A stretch of DNA of 8,850 bases. Origin: CAZDHT01 sp964505325. GTDB taxonomy: Bacteria; Planctomycetota; PUPC01. The stretch is from NCBI GenBank assembly GCA_964505325.1, contig CAZDHT010000232.1:1-8850 (forward strand), given 5' to 3'. The position numbers were made by a program, and so were the translations under genes. This document shows positions 6,051 to 8,850 of this stretch, piece by piece. Position 1 is the first letter of the stretch. Every line of letters begins with the position of its first letter. Below the pieces are notes generated by a model. That model worked only from the letters and a program-made list of their open reading frames with translations. It was not told where the DNA came from and made no database searches.

Positions 6051-7439
6051 TTGGCGAAACCGACAGACGTCGCGGTCAAGGAAGTCGAGACGGCGCTGAA
6101 GGATAACCTGTACCGCTGCCCCATCAAGTTCGGCGGCAAGGTGGGGACCCACTCGACCGATCTGCACGTGGTCGTCCACGTTGAAACCGCAGAGGGAGAG
6201 GAGGCGGACGGGTACGGCTCGATGCCGCTCGGCGCGACGTGGTCATTTCCTTCGGATGAGGTGGACGCCGATCGCAAGCTCGACTTGATGAAGGAGCTCG
6301 CCTCCCGCGTCGCGAAGATGCTGCCCGACGTGGCCGGGGTGGCGCGGCATCCGCTGGACCATGCTCACGTCTTCGAGCCGGAGTTGTTCCGGGCCGCCGA
6401 CGAGCTGGCGGAAGAAACCAACCTGCCCGTGCCCATCCCGCGGATGTGCTCGCTGGTCGTCAACAGCGCCTTCGACGCGGCGATCAACGACGCGTTCGGC
6501 AAGGCCAACGGCATCAACCTGTACGACGGCTACGGCCCGGACTTCGTCACCCACGACCTCTCGCATTATCTCGACGCGGATTTCGCCGGCGAATACCCCA
6601 ATCAGTACACGCTCCGCACGCCCAAGGAAAGGATGCCGCTCTACCACCTGGTCGGCGCACTCGATCCGCTGACCGAATCGGACGTATCGTCGCCAATCAA
6701 CGACGGCCTGCCGGAAACGCTCGAGGAATGGGTCATCGCCGACGAACTGACCCACCTCAAGATCAAGCTGAACGGCGACGATCTCGACTGGGACGTGGAC
6801 CGGGTGCTCGGCGTCAACCGCGTGGCCGAGAAGGCCGACGCCGGCCGGACGTGGCAGTACTCGCTCGACTTCAACGAATGCTGCAAGAACGTCGACTACC
6901 TGCTCGCGTTCATCGAGCGCCTGCAGCAAGGCTCGGCGCAGGCATTCGAGCGGACGCAGTACATCGAACAGCCGACCGCGCGCGACCTGCGGGCGAACCC
7001 GGAGAACAAGATGCACGCGGCGGCGAAACTGAAGCCCGTGGTGATCGATGAATCGCTTGTGGACTACGAGAGCCTGCTGCTCGCCGAGGAGATGGGCTAT
7101 TCCGGCGTGGCGTTGAAGGCGTGCAAGGGCCAGTCCCAGTCGGTCATCCTCGGCGCCGCCGCCCAGAAACGGAAGATGTTCCTCTGCGTGCAGGACCTGA
7201 CCTGTACCGGCGCGTCCTTCCTCCACTCGGTCAGCCTGGCGGCGAGAATTCCGGGCGTGGCCGCGGTCGAGGGAAACGGCCGGCAGTACTGCCCCGCCGC
7301 GAACGAGGGCTGGAAGGACCTGTTTCCGGGAACGTTCCACGTCAGCAGCGGGACCATACAGACCGGTGCCCTCAACGGGCCGGGATTGGGCTGCGTCCCG
7401 CCGGGTCGCGAGCGTCAAGCATTGACGGAAGGAATCTGA
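6051..7439 (+). CDS. Enolase-superfamily enzyme, mandelate racemase/muconate lactonizing type
   Basis: 462 aa, longer than the usual 350-400 aa, from a TTG start. The N-terminal ~200 residues form an extended capping domain. The barrel carries the superfamily residues in order: Lys237-x-Lys239 (HLKIKLNG) at the end of strand 2, Asp273 and Asn275 in YSLDFNE, Glu306 in YIEQP, Asp333-Glu334 in VVIDES, and Lys356 in GVALKACKGQS. A K-x-K on one side and a Lys on the other, with D/E/D metal ligands, is the muconate-lactonizing-subgroup pattern (cycloisomerase, dipeptide epimerase, N-acylamino acid racemase, o-succinylbenzoate synthase) rather than the mandelate-racemase His/Asp dyad. The reaction begins with Mg2+-assisted proton abstraction next to a carboxylate. 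In this neighbourhood, dehydration or epimerisation of an aldonic or uronic acid is plausible but inferred. It is followed by the TIM-barrel gene after 2 nt. Confidence 0.88.
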   Translation: MAKPTDVAVKEVETALKDNLYRCPIKFGGKVGTHSTDLHVVVHVETAEGEEADGYGSMPLGATWSFPSDEVDADRKLDLMKELASRVAKMLPDVAGVARHPLDHAHVFEPELFRAADELAEETNLPVPIPRMCSLVVNSAFDAAINDAFGKANGINLYDGYGPDFVTHDLSHYLDADFAGEYPNQYTLRTPKERMPLYHLVGALDPLTESDVSSPINDGLPETLEEWVIADELTHLKIKLNGDDLDWDVDRVLGVNRVAEKADAGRTWQYSLDFNECCKNVDYLLAFIERLQQGSAQAFERTQYIEQPTARDLRANPENKMHAAAKLKPVVIDESLVDYESLLLAEEMGYSGVALKACKGQSQSVILGAAAQKRKMFLCVQDLTCTGASFLHSVSLAARIPGVAAVEGNGRQYCPAANEGWKDLFPGTFHVSSGTIQTGALNGPGLGCVPPGRERQALTEGI

Positions 7440-7441
7440 AT

Positions 7442-8254
7442 ATGGACGTCTGTGTCTTCAGCAAACACCTCCAGGACTACGACTTTCGCCAGTTGGGCGG
7501 CGCCCTGCGCGGCATCGGCGTCGACGGCGTTGATCTCACCGTGCGCCCGGGCGGGCACGTGGAGCCGGAGGCCGTGAACGACGTCCTGCCCGAGGCGGTG
7601 GCCACGCTCAAGGAAGAAGGCGTCCACGTCAGCATGATCACTACGGCCATCACCTCTGCCGACGAGCCGCACGCGCGGTCGGTGCTGGAAGCCGCGGCCG
7701 CCGAGGGGATCCGCTACTTCAAGCTGGGCTACTATCGCTACGGCGGCTTCGGCACGCTTAACGCCGGCTTGGCCGAGGTCAAGGCGAAGTTGCGAGAGCT
7801 CGCCGCGCTGTCGAAGGAGCTGGGCCTGTGGGCCGGCTTTCACAATCACTCCGGGCCGTACATTGGTGCGAACCCGGCCCACGTGCTCCGCCTGATCGAC
7901 GACCTCGACCCCGACGCGATCGGCAGTTACTTCGACATCGGCCACGCGACCATCGAGGGCGCCTCCGCCGGATGGCTCCTGGGGCTGGACGATCTCTCCG
8001 CACGGATCCGCATGGTCGCCATCAAGGACTTGACCGTCGAGAGGAATGCCGGGAAGAAGCGGATCCAGGTCGTGCCGCTGGGAGAGGGGCTCGTCCATTG
8101 GGAGGACTTCATCGGCGCACTCAGCAGGATCGCATCCGAAGTCGGCGTGATGTCATTCCACGGCGAGTACGGCGGAAGGACCGCCGAGCAGGTGCTCGAG
8201 CTTGTGCGAACGGACAAGGCGTTCTTCGAGCACATTCAGAGAGAGAACGAATGA
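7442..8254 (+). CDS. Xylose isomerase-like TIM-barrel sugar isomerase/epimerase family protein
   Basis: 270 aa. ATG 7442 is preceded by AAGGA (7429-7433) with an 8-nt spacer. The frame is open further upstream, but that part lies inside the enolase gene. Barrel features in order: VDGVDLTV (27-34), HVSMITTAI (62-70), YFKLGYY (92-98), WAGFHNHSG (130-138), YFDIGHA (163-169), MVAIKD (191-196), VPLGEGLVHW (211-220) and FHGEYGG (239-245). His134/136, Asp165, His168 and Glu242 are candidate metal or substrate ligands. The strand that usually offers a metal-binding His (…HVHLKD in many relatives) reads MVAIKD, and the first Glu ligand of the epimerases seems to be replaced by the HNH motif, so metal use may differ. 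No signal peptide; cytoplasmic. It lies 2 nt after the enolase gene and overlaps the next one by 4 nt, so translation is probably coupled. Isomerase, epimerase or dehydratase activity on a sugar or keto-acid is expected. Confidence 0.85.
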   Translation: MDVCVFSKHLQDYDFRQLGGALRGIGVDGVDLTVRPGGHVEPEAVNDVLPEAVATLKEEGVHVSMITTAITSADEPHARSVLEAAAAEGIRYFKLGYYRYGGFGTLNAGLAEVKAKLRELAALSKELGLWAGFHNHSGPYIGANPAHVLRLIDDLDPDAIGSYFDIGHATIEGASAGWLLGLDDLSARIRMVAIKDLTVERNAGKKRIQVVPLGEGLVHWEDFIGALSRIASEVGVMSFHGEYGGRTAEQVLELVRTDKAFFEHIQRENE

Positions 8255-8850
8255 GCCGGTTGCTGCTGGCCGTCATCTTATTCTGCCCGACCGCGGCCAC
8301 GGAGCCCGCGGAGGAGTTGACGAAGTCCGTACGCACCGATTGCGCGATGAACCTGATCGAGATCGGCACGGAGATCCTGGCGTACGCGCAGAAGACGGGC
8401 GGGATGCTTCCGTCGAAGCTGTCGGAAGCGTTCGCGGACAAGATCAAGGAAAAGGGAAGCTGCCTGACCTGCCCCGCGATGCGGCCGGCGATCACCGCCG
8501 GCGGGTTCTTTCCGTCCTACGCATACGTCAACGTCGTGCCGGGGCGCCGGAAACTGGCGGACGCGGAGGGCGACATCCTGGTGTTCGACTCCGAGCCGGT
8601 GCACGACGGCGGCCGCAACGTCCTCCTGTCCGACCCGGATGAGGGAGGGCGATTCAGGGTCAAGTACCTGGAAGAGGCGGACTTCCAAAAGATGTTGGCG
8701 GACCAGGCAGCGCGGTGGGAGCGGAAGGGCAAGAAACTTGAAATCGTGGGGCGGGACCTGCTGCCGCTCGACGGATTACAGCTCGAGACCTCCGAGAAGC
8801 CGGGGCGCACGGCAAGGGGGTTCTTTGCTTCCCTTCACTTCAAATTGGCG
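8251..8850 (+). CDS. Secreted pilin-like protein with an H-X9-D motif, 3' truncated
   Basis: ATG 8251 overlaps the TGA of the TIM-barrel gene (ATGA), and the frame stays open for 200 codons to the window end, so the C-terminus is missing. MSRLLLAVILFCPTAATEPAEE looks like a short Sec signal, cleaved near Ala16-Thr17; there is no G/F-T-L-x-E prepilin leader. CAMNLIEIGTEILAYAQKTG (31-50), followed by GMLPSKLSEAF, resembles the segment after the pilin helix in planctomycete-type pseudopilins (NLKQIG-x-A-x-x-Y…NG-x-x-P-x-x-L). CLTCPA (71-76) matches the Cys-Pro segment of that family. HDGGRNVLLSDP (118-129) fits the H-X9-DG prepilin-processing motif except that the final Gly is Pro; EEADFQKMLA (141-150) follows as in those proteins. 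The role is unknown. A weak purine-rich Shine-Dalgarno (GAGAGAG near 8239-8245) precedes the start. Codon use is like its neighbours. Confidence 0.75.
   Translation, partial: MSRLLLAVILFCPTAATEPAEELTKSVRTDCAMNLIEIGTEILAYAQKTGGMLPSKLSEAFADKIKEKGSCLTCPAMRPAITAGGFFPSYAYVNVVPGRRKLADAEGDILVFDSEPVHDGGRNVLLSDPDEGGRFRVKYLEEADFQKMLADQAARWERKGKKLEIVGRDLLPLDGLQLETSEKPGRTARGFFASLHFKLA

Noticed and set aside
6243..7418. 391-codon minus-strand frame opposite the enolase-superfamily gene
   Set aside because: Antisense shadow: no family motif and biased composition, while the + frame holds the complete set of superfamily residues.
7121..7441. N-terminal extension of the TIM-barrel protein
   Set aside because: These codons lie inside the enolase gene in another frame and have Arg/Pro/Gly-rich shadow composition; ATG 7442 has a good Shine-Dalgarno.

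Overview
The window is a GC-rich bacterial segment packed with genes. It looks like part of a saccharide-degradation locus from a member of the PVC group or a similar environmental lineage (Planctomycetes/Lentisphaerae/Verrucomicrobia-like). That placement is an inference. It rests on an extracytoplasmic beta-helix protein ending in a PDIGAHEF-type tail, a HEAT-Kelch-fibronectin III mosaic protein, and an H-X9-D(G)-like prepilin-processing motif at the right edge. No rRNA, tRNA, CRISPR array, transposase or phage gene was seen.

Left block (1-4456, + strand): three co-directional genes with gaps of 11 and 25 nt, probably one operon. They are a left-truncated HEAT/Kelch/FN3 protein, an AraD-type L-ribulose-5-phosphate 4-epimerase (231 aa, with the metal and catalytic residues of the family), and an exported right-handed beta-helix protein that resembles a polysaccharide lyase. 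Centre (4466-4774, - strand): a small LsrG-like antibiotic-biosynthesis-monooxygenase-fold protein, convergent with the beta-helix gene (9 nt gap). Divergent control region (4775-4950): a good sigma70-type promoter facing right (TTGATG-17-TACAAT) whose -10 box lies in the loop of an interrupted inverted repeat, a weaker -10 facing left, and a perfectly phased six-unit hexamer array that contains the Shine-Dalgarno sequence of the LsrG-like gene.

Right block (4951-8850, + strand): a medium-chain dehydrogenase without the usual zinc motifs, a mandelate-racemase/muconate-lactonizing-type enolase-superfamily enzyme (TTG start), a xylose-isomerase-like TIM-barrel protein (2 nt gap), and a secreted pilin-like protein whose ATG overlaps the preceding stop (ATGA) and which runs off the right edge. 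The last gene has no stop codon in the window.

Working model (inference): the exported beta-helix protein processes a polymer outside the cytoplasm. The dehydrogenase, the enolase-superfamily dehydratase/epimerase, the TIM-barrel isomerase/epimerase and the AraD-type epimerase convert the released, probably acidic or unusual, sugar. No transporter, kinase, lactonase or regulator gene is in the window, so the substrate cannot be named. The less ordinary features are the two short tandem-repeat arrays that run into Shine-Dalgarno sequences, a patch of ATA and other AT-ending codons in the beta-helix gene, and the pilin-like protein that has a signal peptide instead of a prepilin leader.
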